A stretch of DNA of 64,000 bases, from contig JAQTNV010000016.1 in the NCBI GenBank assembly GCA_028713675.1, positions 1 through 64,000 of the forward strand, read 5' to 3'. This DNA is from a bacterium. Its GTDB lineage: Bacteria > Desulfobacterota > JAPLJL01. A model generated the notes under the pieces. The model was not told the origin of the DNA and did no database searches. It saw only the letters and a program-made list of their open reading frames with translations. Below, piece by piece: positions 17,297 through 25,978 of the stretch (positions are counted from its first letter, which is position 1; the number at the start of each line of letters is the position of its first letter). A program made the translations under genes and the position numbers.

Positions 17297-18085
17297 TTAT
17301 ATGTTCCTGAAATCCGGGTCCCGTCTCTGCATGAAAGCCATCGCCCCCTCGGTGAATTCCCCGTTTCGCACCGCGTTAATCTGGGCCTTGGTCTCCATTT
17401 CCAGGACTTCCATCATGTTCCCGTTCAGGCCCCGGTAAATGGCCGCCTTGGTGGCCGCCATCGCCCGCCGTGGGCCCCGCTCCAGTTTCTTGGCCAGCTC
17501 GTTCACCACCCGGTCCAGGTCGGCCACCGGGACCACCCGGGTGGCCAGACCGATCTCCTCGGCTTTTTTCCCTTCGACAAAATCGCCGGTGAAAACCAGC
17601 TCGAAAGCCTTGCGCAGGCCCACCAGTCGGGGCAGGATGAAGGCGCCTCCCCCATCGGTAGCGAGCCCGACCTTGACGAAGATCTCACTGAAGCGGGCCC
17701 GCTCCGAAGCGATGACCAGGTCCCCGGCCAGGGCCAGGTTGCAGCCGAAACCCACCGCCGGTCCGTCCACCTTGGTGATCACCGGTTTGGGCATAGTGAC
17801 CATCCAGGTGATGATCCTCTGGGCCGCCCGCGTGGTCAGTTCCATCATCCTCTCCACCGGCTCATCACCTTCCATGCCCTCCTTCAGGTCGGCCCCGGCC
17901 GAGAATGACCCGGGAACTCCGCTGAGAATCACGACCCGGGCTTCCTCGTCCTCTGCCGCCATGCCCATCTCCCTGGCCAGCATAAGCAGGGTCTGATATC
18001 GGACGGCGTTCTTGCGCTCCGGCCGGTTGATGGTAATAGTCGTAATCCCTTCATTCTTTTCCGCAAATACTTCCAGCTTTTCCAT
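17297..18085 (-). CDS. Enoyl-CoA hydratase/isomerase (crotonase) family protein
   Basis: The 262-residue protein begins with ITTITINRPERKNAV, has the oxyanion-hole segment FSAGADLKEG and the second oxyanion segment GPAVGFGCNLALAGDLVIA. In FVKVGLATDGGGAFILPRLVG an Asp takes the place of the second catalytic Glu of classical hydratases, as in PaaG-type isomerases. It may therefore be an isomerase rather than a hydratase. AAGGAGGAG precedes the ATG. Confidence 0.85.
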   Translation of the reverse strand: MEKLEVFAEKNEGITTITINRPERKNAVRYQTLLMLAREMGMAAEDEEARVVILSGVPGSFSAGADLKEGMEGDEPVERMMELTTRAAQRIITWMVTMPKPVITKVDGPAVGFGCNLALAGDLVIASERARFSEIFVKVGLATDGGGAFILPRLVGLRKAFELVFTGDFVEGKKAEEIGLATRVVPVADLDRVVNELAKKLERGPRRAMAATKAAIYRGLNGNMMEVLEMETKAQINAVRNGEFTEGAMAFMQRRDPDFRNI

Positions 18086-18250
18086 GAGCTCCTCCTTGGA
18101 TAGGTGACTATTAATTATTCAATTCCAGAATCTATTTGTAGTTGCCTCATTTATGAGGCTTCCAAAGTTTTACTTTCTTAGCCCGATGAATCGGGCAACT
18201 ACATTAAATATTGAGCAACCTTGGAAAACCCCGCCCCTGCCTTATTATTC
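18086..18250. repeat. Paired GTAG hairpins between crotonase and flavoprotein genes
   Basis: A GTAG hairpin (18138-18159, GCCTCAT stem) and an oppositely oriented one (18181-18202, GCCCGAT stem ending CTAC) face each other 21 bases apart. This resembles the paired arrangement of bacterial interspersed mosaic elements. Confidence 0.6.
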
Positions 18251-19744
18251 CTAGCCTATCAGCCCATGGGCAATATCAGAAGCGACGATTTCCGAGCACT
18301 CGATCCCGCTCTGGGTAGCGAGTTCGGTTCCGACTCCGCGTCCCCCGGCGCAGTCCCCGGCGAAATACAATCCCCGGATGGGGGTGCGGATGGAAGGCCG
18401 CTTTTTTCCAACCTGGTCGATGGTCTGGGCGGTGGAAATGGCGGGTCCGAACTCCTTCCCGATCCAGTTGGCGATGAACTTGGTGTCGAAACGGTCGACC
18501 CACATGATATGCTTTTTTAGTCCGGGAATCAGCTCATCCAAGGCCTCGACCATCTCGTCCATCCATTTTTCCGCCGGTTCCTGGAGTTCCACGTCGGTGG
18601 TGGGGCCGGCGGTGCAGGCGGTAATCAACTGTTTCCCGGGAGGGGCAAGCGAAGGGTCAAAATTGCTGGGCACGGGACCGTAAATCATGGTCACCATCGG
18701 AATCTTGCCTTCCATGATTTCCTGGTATCCCTGCTTGACCTCTTCCATGGTGACCTGGGTCGGATCAAAGTTCTTGTCCCGGATCCGGGCGCCGAAAATC
18801 GCCCCCGGCTCGAAAATTTTCTGGTCCAGGGCGATCTTCACCTGGAAAGCGATGATGGATTTCTTCAGCTTGCGCACCTTTTCGCGGTAGGCCTCCGGAA
18901 AGTGTTCCTCCCCCACCAGGTGGAAAACGCTGTCCCGGAGCGAAGTGGTGCTGACCACCGCCCGGGCGGGGAAAAACTGGCCGCCATCGACTTCCACACC
19001 CTGGACCTGCCCGTTTTCCACCCTGATCCTGGTCACCTTGCTCCCGGTCCGGAGATCCGCGCCCAGTCCTTCGGCCGCCTCGCAGAAAACGGAAGGGATC
19101 CGGTGCGCCCCGCCCCGCGGGTAAGAAAGCGTCCGCTCCCCGAACATCCGCTTGTAGCACCAGATCGCCTCTCCGGCCGAAGCGTCCCAGAAGGGGATCA
19201 CGAAAAAGAGCCCCAGGAGACCGCCCAGGTAACCGAGCAGGCGCAGGTTTCCGCCTACATACTTGGCCACGAATTCGTCCACCGGCCGCTCGTTCCATTT
19301 TTCGATCTCGGAATCCGGCATCATGACCAGGTCATAGAAAAGTTTGGTCACCGAGTAAAAATCCTTGAGGGGGATCTTCAGCTCCCGGTAAAGCTCAAGG
19401 TAGAATGCGGGGTACCGATAGGCCTCCTTGGGGAGAGTTATGGTATACCCTCCCCCCGTCATGAGGGCCAGGTCGTGAGTCTGTTTGAACTGGATCCGAT
19501 TCGGGATCCCCAGGCGCTTCTGGACCTCACCGAACGGGCCCCGGTTCCCGCGGGTGAACATGTGGGTGCCGATATCAATTTTGAAACCGTCTTTTTCGTA
19601 ATAGGAGCACGACCCCCCGATCCTTTCATTTTTCTCAAGAATCAGCGTCCTGAGCCCGGCCTTGGCGAGGAGAGCCCCGCAGGCGCTGCCACCCATCCCG
19701 GTCCCGATTACCGCCACATCGTATCCGTTCTTTGGAATTTCCAT
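18251..19744 (-). CDS. Phytoene-desaturase-like FAD-dependent oxidoreductase
   Basis: The 497-residue protein has an N-terminal dinucleotide-binding motif (VAVIGTGMGGSACGALLAKAG, residues 10-30, with LILEKNERIGGSC). The C-terminal FAD segment is GLYFAGDCAGGRGVGTELATQSG. This is the layout of CrtI/RetSat-type desaturases and related NAD(P)/FAD proteins. A saturase or desaturase acting on an isoprenoid or lipid is possible, but no carotenoid genes are adjacent. I use the ATG at 19744, with AAGGAGGGG 9 bases upstream; an in-frame extension to 19789 lacks a ribosome binding site. Confidence 0.82.
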   Translation of the reverse strand: MEIPKNGYDVAVIGTGMGGSACGALLAKAGLRTLILEKNERIGGSCSYYEKDGFKIDIGTHMFTRGNRGPFGEVQKRLGIPNRIQFKQTHDLALMTGGGYTITLPKEAYRYPAFYLELYRELKIPLKDFYSVTKLFYDLVMMPDSEIEKWNERPVDEFVAKYVGGNLRLLGYLGGLLGLFFVIPFWDASAGEAIWCYKRMFGERTLSYPRGGAHRIPSVFCEAAEGLGADLRTGSKVTRIRVENGQVQGVEVDGGQFFPARAVVSTTSLRDSVFHLVGEEHFPEAYREKVRKLKKSIIAFQVKIALDQKIFEPGAIFGARIRDKNFDPTQVTMEEVKQGYQEIMEGKIPMVTMIYGPVPSNFDPSLAPPGKQLITACTAGPTTDVELQEPAEKWMDEMVEALDELIPGLKKHIMWVDRFDTKFIANWIGKEFGPAISTAQTIDQVGKKRPSIRTPIRGLYFAGDCAGGRGVGTELATQSGIECSEIVASDIAHGLIG

Positions 19745-20066
19745 GATTACTGTCCCCTCCTTGATAAAAAACTTAATTTTAAATATCAAAATCTAAATAT
19801 AGTATCAAAGTCAAATCATACCAACTCCCGGATACCGCATCCCCCGCCTTTTCCGGGCGGAGAGGAAGTCGGGGCCGAAATATTATAATGAAGCGCGGGT
19901 GTATTTTTCACCCCGGGGGTTATTTATGACCCAGATCCCCGGCCGGCCTTTTTTCCCCTCTCCGTCGGATATTCCCGATTACAACCTTGCTCATTTCCTG
20001 GCACGGGGCTTGCATTCCTCTAAAGCAGAGGCAAATGAAAGCGAAATGAAACGAAAGGAGAACATC
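19745..20066. other. Divergent control region with one sigma-54 promoter
   Basis: This region separates the flavoprotein gene from the exported protein at 20067. It contains GACCC/GGGG-rich inverted words at 19905-19940 and the sigma-54 promoter at 19998-20014. No gene is convincing: an in-frame extension of the downstream gene to 19899 would translate straight through the promoter. Confidence 0.5.
19998..20014 (+). promoter_or_regulatory. Sigma-54 promoter
   Basis: CTGGCACGGGGCTTGCA matches the -24/-12 consensus TGGCAC-N5-TTGCA exactly. It ends 52 bases before the start of the exported protein gene at 20067. Confidence 0.85.
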
Positions 20067-20501
20067 ATGGATAAAAGAGAAAATATAACGAATCTGATCC
20101 TGCTGATCGGCTTTCTTCTGGCAGTTCTGATCTGGGCGCCGCAGTTCCTGCATGCGGAAGTCTTAACGGTTAATTCCTCCGCCGCCACCGTAATCGAAGA
20201 AAACGAAAGCGGCGGAATCATCAGTCAGGAAGAAATAACCGGGGATACGGTGATAATTGCTGACTTGATCGATGTGGAAGAGCCCGTCGAAAGCGATAAT
20301 TCGGTCCTTCAGGACAGCATAAATGATCTTGCCGATCCAACCGTTCAAAAACAAGTGGAAGCAATCGCGGCCGACAATGCCAAATATCTTGATAATCTCC
20401 TGGCCCAAGAGGTCAAGACGGATAACTTCGAAACCGTAGCCCGGGCCAATAATGAGCCCCTCCCCCAGGAGCTTTATTCCATGAATATGGATCCGCAATA
20501 A
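20067..20501 (+). CDS. Small exported acidic protein, function unknown
   Basis: The 144-residue protein has a signal peptide (LILLIGFLLAVLIWAPQFLHA) and an acidic mature part of about 115 residues with helical character (SVLQDSINDLADPTVQKQVEAI). I do not recognise a family. AAAGGAG lies 6 bases before the chosen ATG at 20067. A perfect sigma-54 promoter lies upstream and a double hairpin terminator downstream, so the gene is a single regulated transcription unit. Another sigma-54-driven transcription unit of exported proteins is found at 31793-33308. Confidence 0.7.
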   Translation: MDKRENITNLILLIGFLLAVLIWAPQFLHAEVLTVNSSAATVIEENESGGIISQEEITGDTVIIADLIDVEEPVESDNSVLQDSINDLADPTVQKQVEAIAADNAKYLDNLLAQEVKTDNFETVARANNEPLPQELYSMNMDPQ

Positions 20502-20526
20502 ATTCCCTCCCCAATCCCGCAAGATC

Positions 20527-20581
20527 GCCCCCCTGGGATTACCAGGGGGGCGCCCCCACGGCCCGCAACACCAGCGGGCCG
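20527..20581. terminator. Double hairpin between convergent genes
   Basis: The first hairpin is GCCCCCCTGG (20527-20536), loop GATTA, CCAGGGGGGC (20542-20551). The second is CGGCCCGC (20559-20566), loop of 7, GCGGGCCG (20574-20581), followed by CTTCATTTT. It lies between the converging genes at 20067 and 20629 and can serve both. Confidence 0.75.
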
Positions 20582-20628
20582 CTTCATTTTGAATAATTGA
20601 AAGGAATGGGTTGAAGGCCGTCGAAGGA

Positions 20629-21390
20629 TTAAAATCCCGGGAGGTGCTTCATCATAAAGTCGGCCAGGAGATCCTCATCCGACTTGGCCGCGGCCTGGGC
20701 TTTCTTGGCCTCCTCCGGCTTGTCGGCCGCGGCGGCCGCATTCGCGGCGGCCATAGCCGAGGCAGGCACCCCGATGAAACCGGACTCAATCTCGTAAACG
20801 ACATCATTATAAATAGCCGAGTTATGGTAGGCATCCACGCCCATTTCCTTCACTTCCTTCTCGGTCTTGACCTTGCCCACCAGGTCAAACTTATCTTCGC
20901 CCTCGGTCTCCTGCTTGAGAAAACGAAAAGCCGGGACCACTTCGTAAACCCGCTCCAGGCCGTCGGGGCCGGCGATCGCGATCCGATTTCCGTCAATCTT
21001 GATCTTGTCCTCGTCATTCAGGGAATCCAAAACCTTCTGAGTAAAAAACACCTTGTTGGATATGCCCTTGGACCCTTCCATCTTGGCTCCCGAGGTTTTG
21101 GTATTGACCAGATTGCTTCCGCTCAAGTCCGCGTGGGTCAGGTCCGCTTCCCTAAGATCGGCTTCCGAGAGATTGACCCCCAGCATCAGGGCGTGCCGGA
21201 GATTCGCGTCCCGGAGGTCGGCTTTGGAAAGGTCGGCGCCGCTCAGATTCGCGTACCTTAGCTGCGCTCCCTTGAGATTTGCACCGGGAAGTTCGGCTTT
21301 CTGGAGGTCGATTCCCCGGAGATCAAAACCCGACAGGTCCTCTCCCCGCTGAACCTTGTCCAGAACTTCCTCACGACTTAGCTTCTTCAA
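20629..21390 (-). CDS. Pentapeptide-repeat protein
   Basis: The 253-residue protein has about 17 pentapeptide units in residues 20-108 (for example LSGADLSKADLRDANL). They should form a right-handed quadrilateral beta-helix. After this comes a region of about 85 residues (KVFFTQKVLDSLNDEDKIKI) and an Ala/Lys-rich C-terminal tail. There is no signal peptide. Pentapeptide proteins include DNA mimics and protein-interaction scaffolds, and the function here is unknown. It is in the same orientation as the PilZ gene, 40 bases downstream of it. Confidence 0.82.
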   Translation of the reverse strand: MKKLSREEVLDKVQRGEDLSGFDLRGIDLQKAELPGANLKGAQLRYANLSGADLSKADLRDANLRHALMLGVNLSEADLREADLTHADLSGSNLVNTKTSGAKMEGSKGISNKVFFTQKVLDSLNDEDKIKIDGNRIAIAGPDGLERVYEVVPAFRFLKQETEGEDKFDLVGKVKTEKEVKEMGVDAYHNSAIYNDVVYEIESGFIGVPASAMAAANAAAAADKPEEAKKAQAAAKSDEDLLADFMMKHLPGF

Positions 21391-21430
21391 TTTTCAATCT
21401 TTATTCGCGGGTAACAGGGGGATCCCGGGA

Positions 21431-21802
21431 TCAAAAGGTTATTCCCTTCTGCTCGGCTTCATGGGCGATGAAATCCTCGATCCTTTTCTTTTCCCGATGA
21501 TCCAGGTTGCGAAATTGGATTCCCATGCCCGGGATCAGGTTGCTCTTGGATTTTTTATCGTACTCGCTCACCCAAACCACCTCCCCCTCGATATTCAGGG
21601 GAACCTCGGCGTCCGGAAAGCCGACCTTCAGGGCGATCCGGGTTCCCAGGGGAAGCGGGTTGCGGGTGGAGATAAACAACCCGCCCTGGCTGATGTTCAT
21701 CGAATAATCCGAGATGAAGCCTTCCAGGCTCTGGTAGCGGACATCCAACTGGATCGGAAGTCTTTTTTCCAGACGTTTATCCGACTCCGGATCTTTCGCC
21801 AT
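21431..21802 (-). CDS. PilZ domain protein
   Basis: The 123-residue single-domain protein carries the c-di-GMP binding signature: RLEKR near residue 10 (RxxxR) and SMNISQGGLF near residue 35 (D/NxSxxG). It matches the deltaproteobacterial single-PilZ subfamily. It probably senses cyclic di-GMP. The HD-GYP protein at 34448 could degrade the same messenger. AGGAGG lies just before the ATG. Confidence 0.88.
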   Translation of the reverse strand: MAKDPESDKRLEKRLPIQLDVRYQSLEGFISDYSMNISQGGLFISTRNPLPLGTRIALKVGFPDAEVPLNIEGEVVWVSEYDKKSKSNLIPGMGIQFRNLDHREKKRIEDFIAHEAEQKGITF

Positions 21803-21835
21803 TTACGTCCTCCTGGTTAGTTCTTATCGAAAGTC

Positions 21836-21865
21836 AATCTACCCCGGATACGAACTCTTTGTCAA
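21836..21865 (-). promoter_or_regulatory. Sigma-70 promoter of the PilZ gene
   Basis: TTGACA (21860-21865, minus strand) is followed after 18 bases by TAGATT (21836-21841), 33 bases before the ATG. Confidence 0.6.
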
Positions 21866-21881
21866 TTTCTAATTCTTGACA

Positions 21882-21917
21882 AAAACATGGTTTTTCCCTT
21901 CGGAAAAACCATGTTTT
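21882..21917 (-). terminator. Strong hairpin terminator after the C25 peptidase gene
   Basis: AAAACATGGTTTTTCC (21882-21897), loop CTTC, and the exact complement (21902-21917) form a perfect 16-bp stem, followed on the minus strand by a T-rich run. It ends the operon that begins at 31049. Confidence 0.7.
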
Positions 21918-21980
21918 CTGTCTGGATAAATCCGGGAAATGCGGTTATTAATCTGTCTAATATTTGATATTTTATGGAGT

Positions 21981-22047
21981 GCAATAGCCTTGTCCTCGAG
22001 CAAAGCGAAGGATTGCTATTGCATTGCATCCCGCCCTGGCGGGATGC
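21981..22047. repeat. Two hairpins directly after the C25 gene
   Basis: GCAATAGC (21981-21988) pairs with GCTATTGC (22015-22022). GCATCCCGCC (22026-22035) pairs with GCGGGATGC (22039-22047). They begin 7 bases after the stop codon and look like a REP-type element. Confidence 0.5.
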
Positions 22048-22054
22048 AGTTCCT

Positions 22055-25000
22055 CTACTCAAGTCTGGCCGAAGGGTCTCCGAACAGATGATAGCTTCTG
22101 AGAATATCAGGCGACCCTCCACCCTGGACCTGGCTGATTTTCGCCTTCAGGAAACTGGAGCCCAAAGTCTCGCCGTCAACCAGTGAGTGCAGGAAAACAT
22201 TATTCAATTGAATCTGCTGTTCGGGATAAGTGAACCCGGAAGAGAACAGGCCGGCATAGGCCCCTCCGTTCGGAAGGCGGACCAGCTCCTCGCCCAGGGA
22301 CTCAAGGTAAGGCACGTCAAAATATCCGCCCAGACAACTCAAGGCAACGGCCAGGAAGGTCTTCCCGTTCCCCGCGAGAGACGAGACATCAGCAACCCCG
22401 AAAATATCCTCCTGGGCATACTTATCGATGGCGGAATGGCCCGCATATTCAAAGATCCCCCGCCCTTCCAGGAGGGAGTTCAGAATCATCTGCCGGGTCG
22501 CCTCCAGGCCCAGGCTCCCCAGATAGGCCCGGGTGATATCGAAGCCCGGAGTCAGAATCGCCGCCGCCGCTTCCATTCCCTGCTCAAAAATCGGGTCATC
22601 GTTGTCCGCGGAAACCAGCACCTTTTCCCCGGCAAGTGTCCTGCCCTTCAGGGCCAGAATCTTCGCCACCATCGTCTGTACCTCGGCCGGGGTCCGGGCC
22701 GGCAGGCGGCCGATGGCCAGGTCGGGAATCTCGTCCGTTCCGTCCACGCAGGCATACCAGTTGTCGGAAGGAGCGGTAAGTTCCAGGTAATCGTTGGTCA
22801 CCTGCGGGGCCGGGATAAATCCGGTGTTCCCGGTGCCCATGTAATCCTTGAAATCGTAGCTCGCGTCCCCGACCAGAAGCACATAAGCCGGGGCCGGGGA
22901 AACCCACTGATGATAGGTGAAGCCGATGAAATCCCTGATGGCCTGGGGATCGGCCTGGCCGTAATTAAACTCGTCGTAAATGTCCTGCACGTCCACCAAA
23001 CTGACCCGCAGGCCCTCCTCAGCCCGGGCCGAAGCCAGGGGAGCCAGATCATTACGGAAAGCGCTGGGACTGATGATAATCAAATCCGCCTCGTTACTCG
23101 GGTCCTTGAGCATGGAGGACTGGTCCCTCAAGAGGAAGGTCTGAGCGGTCAGCGCTCCTGCCGTCAGGACCATATATTCACCGGTCGCAGCCCGGAATTT
23201 CACCTGGTACCCGGATTCCTGCTGCGTAATGTTCAGGTCAATCACCCGGGCCTGGTCCGTCCTGGCCCCCAGCCGGTAAACCATAATATCGCCGCCGGGG
23301 AACCCGGGGATTTCCACGTTCGCGTCCGTAGGTACCTGGAACCTGACTTTCCCGGAACTTCCCGAAAGCGACCGCAGGTAGCTGACCTCGATGCTGTTCA
23401 GCAAAATCACGTTGTTGACCGCCCCGGTATCCCCGACCAGGGTCAGGGTCAGGGTATTTCCGGACGCGTTCATAACGCCGGCCGGGATGGAGAAGGATGC
23501 CGAAATCTCGCCCCGGCCTCCCCAGGAAATCTCCCCGATCACAACCCGGTTCAGGACCACCCGGAGGTGATTTTCATTCTCGATCGCGGGATCTTCCAGG
23601 AGACCGATCACGGACAGATTAATACTGCCTTCCGCGCCCGCTGCCGGATCGGGAATTTCCAAGGCGAAATCCTTGGGCTGATCGGAAACCAGGTAATCCC
23701 AATACCAATGATCGACCGGATCGCCGCCGGGCATGTTCGCGAAGTAATTCTTATTCTGCTCCAGGAGCTGAACCTGGGTAACCTTGCTCAGGCCAGGCAG
23801 GCCCGATTCGGGAGAACCGGAAACCCTGGGCAGGGAGGAACCCATCCGGAGGTCGGGAACAATCCAATAAACCGAGGTCCGGGTGTATTTGCTGTCGGGT
23901 TTCCGCCCCACGAAACGCAGTTCGAGATTATTATCCTTGGCGCCCGCCAGCCATTGCAGGAATCTTTTCTGCACATCCCGGGAATCGGACACACCTGCCC
24001 CGGCTACGGCCAATTCAACCGGGATCTCCTCGCCCTGGTAAAACACCCGGAGGCCCCTGGTCCGAAGTCCGAGGCTGCTCAGATTATTGAGAGGAACGCG
24101 GCAGATTCCGTCTTTGTCAATTCCCAACTTCACGGCCTGGCCGGAAAGGGTAATCAATTTCCACTGTTCGTCCGCTTCCAGATACTTCAACCACTGCCCA
24201 AACGGGAGGGAATGCCTCGCGCCCAATCCCTGGGATAACCTTCCTAAACCTCTGAAGATGCCGCTTAAAAGGTCAGAATCCAGAAGCGGATCGGTTGCGC
24301 GGCATTCCCCGAGGTTCAGCTTGATTTCGATGGTTTCGGATACCTGGTATGTCCCAACTCCGGCACCGGGTTGGACCGGGTTAACCTTGAGGACCGCGAT
24401 CCTCTGCCCCCGGAGGTAACCGGCTTCAGCGATTTGAACCAGCGGCGCGTTAAGCCGATTGGCACTGGTGGATGACATCCGGCTCAAGCCCAAGGGGTCC
24501 AGGTTTTTCTGGGCGTTGTTCCACTCGCGGTTCTGCTGCCGGAAAATTTGGCCCACGTCGGCGGATACCTGCCGGATATCGGTGGAACGAACCTGTCCCA
24601 GGCTCACGTTTTCGCAATCGGGAATCGCGACCACCCGTTCGAAAGGTATGGCCTGCCACTGGGATGGATTACCGGCCAGGCCGGGGAACTGGAGAAGAAT
24701 CACGTTCCCGTTTTGAGTGTTCTTTCCTCCCCCGTTCGCCGGCGGCGGATTCACCGGGTTAAGATTGCCGTTCGCGGGCGGATTGTGATCCTGATTACCG
24801 CCGGTGTCGGAATTCTGATTCTGGCTTCTGCCGCTGATATTTTCAGACAAATTCGGATTGTTATTGTCCGCCGGCAACAAATTTTCCGGAGAAGAAATTA
24901 TTCCGGAAGCGGAAAGCGCAACGGCGGAAACCGGCCCGTGCGACTTGGTCTTCCCGTCAAACTCGACATCCTCAAGGAGGTAGTAATAGGTCGTTCCCGG

Positions 25001-25972
25001 CTCCACATCGTAATCGGTGTAATCGTAGTTCGACCCGAGGGCCGAAGTACCCAACCCAGCGATCAGATATTTATTTATTTGAACATAGCCATCGTAGGGG
25101 CGGGGCTGGTCCCCGCCCGAACTGACGGTTGACCGGTAAAGGTTGAAGCCCAAATTCCGGATCTCGGTTCCCGTGGCCCAGTTGAGCTTTATCCCTCCGA
25201 CGGTCCCGGTAGCGTTGAATGAAATCAACTCGACGGCGGTAGGATTGGGTTTCACGCCTTGGGAATTGCCGGAAAGAAAAGCGGTTGAATAGGTGGAAAA
25301 AGTATCCGTGTAAATTATTTTCAACGCGAAATAATAAATATCGGTATTGTTCGGCGTCGTAACAGTATAAGTAGTGCCGGTGATCAAACTCGCATTTGCC
25401 TTAGTCCAGGTATCGGCATCGGTGGGCAGATAACTTGTGCTCGTTGTCTGGTAGTAGTAAACGTCATACCCGGCAATCACATTGGTAGTCCCGGCATACT
25501 GCGCCGCAGCCCAGGATAAATCAACCTGACTGGATCTGACTGCAATTATCTGTGGAACTGGAATCGTTTGGAGCGTCGCCTCCGGGAAGAAGGTAATCCC
25601 TCCATCATCCCGGATCACGTCGCTGGTCACCGCATAATATCCGGTATGGGACGAACCTCCGCCACCTGACTGGTAATCTATCTTGGTTACGAATGTTTCT
25701 CCTAAAATATAAGTATCAATATTACCGGCGTCGGAATACCAAATATCAGAGGAAACATTACCGGAAAAAGGCAGGTCATCGTTATCATTGAATTTCCAGG
25801 TGGTAAAGGCAGTGCTTGAGCCTCCCGTGTTGGAAGCAACATGCCCGGACACCGCCCAGGAAGCTCCTGGCGGGGCCGCCTTTACAAATGAAGGGAACCC
25901 AGCAAGCAATAAAATCCCGCAAGATACACTGATAATATGCCTGAACTTATTCATGATGTTAAATTTTAGCAT
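22055..25972 (-). CDS. Secreted gingipain-type cysteine peptidase (C25) with Fn3-like modules
   Basis: The 1305-residue protein has a signal peptide (residues 1 to about 33). A module of about 95 residues (SWAVSGHVASN, WYSDAGNIDTYILGETFVTK) and two fibronectin III-like domains (about 130-350) follow. Next is an Asn/Pro/Gly-rich linker, a beta-rich middle, and a C25 domain from about residue 930. The catalytic pair is visible as His1179 in EYAGHSAID and Cys1213 in VALSCLGGYFD. Such enzymes are exported endopeptidases. There is no C-terminal sorting domain. It starts 6 bases after the stop of the giant Ig-like gene, so the two are cotranscribed. The N-terminal 240 residues are paralogous to the protein at 31793. 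A GTAG hairpin is embedded in frame at 25094-25118. Confidence 0.85.
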   Translation of the reverse strand: MLKFNIMNKFRHIISVSCGILLLAGFPSFVKAAPPGASWAVSGHVASNTGGSSTAFTTWKFNDNDDLPFSGNVSSDIWYSDAGNIDTYILGETFVTKIDYQSGGGGSSHTGYYAVTSDVIRDDGGITFFPEATLQTIPVPQIIAVRSSQVDLSWAAAQYAGTTNVIAGYDVYYYQTTSTSYLPTDADTWTKANASLITGTTYTVTTPNNTDIYYFALKIIYTDTFSTYSTAFLSGNSQGVKPNPTAVELISFNATGTVGGIKLNWATGTEIRNLGFNLYRSTVSSGGDQPRPYDGYVQINKYLIAGLGTSALGSNYDYTDYDVEPGTTYYYLLEDVEFDGKTKSHGPVSAVALSASGIISSPENLLPADNNNPNLSENISGRSQNQNSDTGGNQDHNPPANGNLNPVNPPPANGGGKNTQNGNVILLQFPGLAGNPSQWQAIPFERVVAIPDCENVSLGQVRSTDIRQVSADVGQIFRQQNREWNNAQKNLDPLGLSRMSSTSANRLNAPLVQIAEAGYLRGQRIAVLKVNPVQPGAGVGTYQVSETIEIKLNLGECRATDPLLDSDLLSGIFRGLGRLSQGLGARHSLPFGQWLKYLEADEQWKLITLSGQAVKLGIDKDGICRVPLNNLSSLGLRTRGLRVFYQGEEIPVELAVAGAGVSDSRDVQKRFLQWLAGAKDNNLELRFVGRKPDSKYTRTSVYWIVPDLRMGSSLPRVSGSPESGLPGLSKVTQVQLLEQNKNYFANMPGGDPVDHWYWDYLVSDQPKDFALEIPDPAAGAEGSINLSVIGLLEDPAIENENHLRVVLNRVVIGEISWGGRGEISASFSIPAGVMNASGNTLTLTLVGDTGAVNNVILLNSIEVSYLRSLSGSSGKVRFQVPTDANVEIPGFPGGDIMVYRLGARTDQARVIDLNITQQESGYQVKFRAATGEYMVLTAGALTAQTFLLRDQSSMLKDPSNEADLIIISPSAFRNDLAPLASARAEEGLRVSLVDVQDIYDEFNYGQADPQAIRDFIGFTYHQWVSPAPAYVLLVGDASYDFKDYMGTGNTGFIPAPQVTNDYLELTAPSDNWYACVDGTDEIPDLAIGRLPARTPAEVQTMVAKILALKGRTLAGEKVLVSADNDDPIFEQGMEAAAAILTPGFDITRAYLGSLGLEATRQMILNSLLEGRGIFEYAGHSAIDKYAQEDIFGVADVSSLAGNGKTFLAVALSCLGGYFDVPYLESLGEELVRLPNGGAYAGLFSSGFTYPEQQIQLNNVFLHSLVDGETLGSSFLKAKISQVQGGGSPDILRSYHLFGDPSARLE
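25094..25118. repeat. REP-like GTAG hairpin inside the C25 coding sequence
   Basis: GTAG is followed by GGGCGGGG, loop CTGGT, CCCCGCCC. On the coding strand it encodes GGDQPRPY in a loop of the second Fn3-like domain (between YRSTVSS and DGYVQINKYLI) and keeps the reading frame. Confidence 0.75.
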
Positions 25973-25978
25973 AACCTT

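Noticed and set aside
22187-24238. 683-codon open frame on the plus strand opposite the C25 peptidase gene
   Set aside because: It is antisense to a gene with clear domains and catalytic residues. Its translation is Gly/Gln/Arg-rich without family features, and it has no ribosome binding site.
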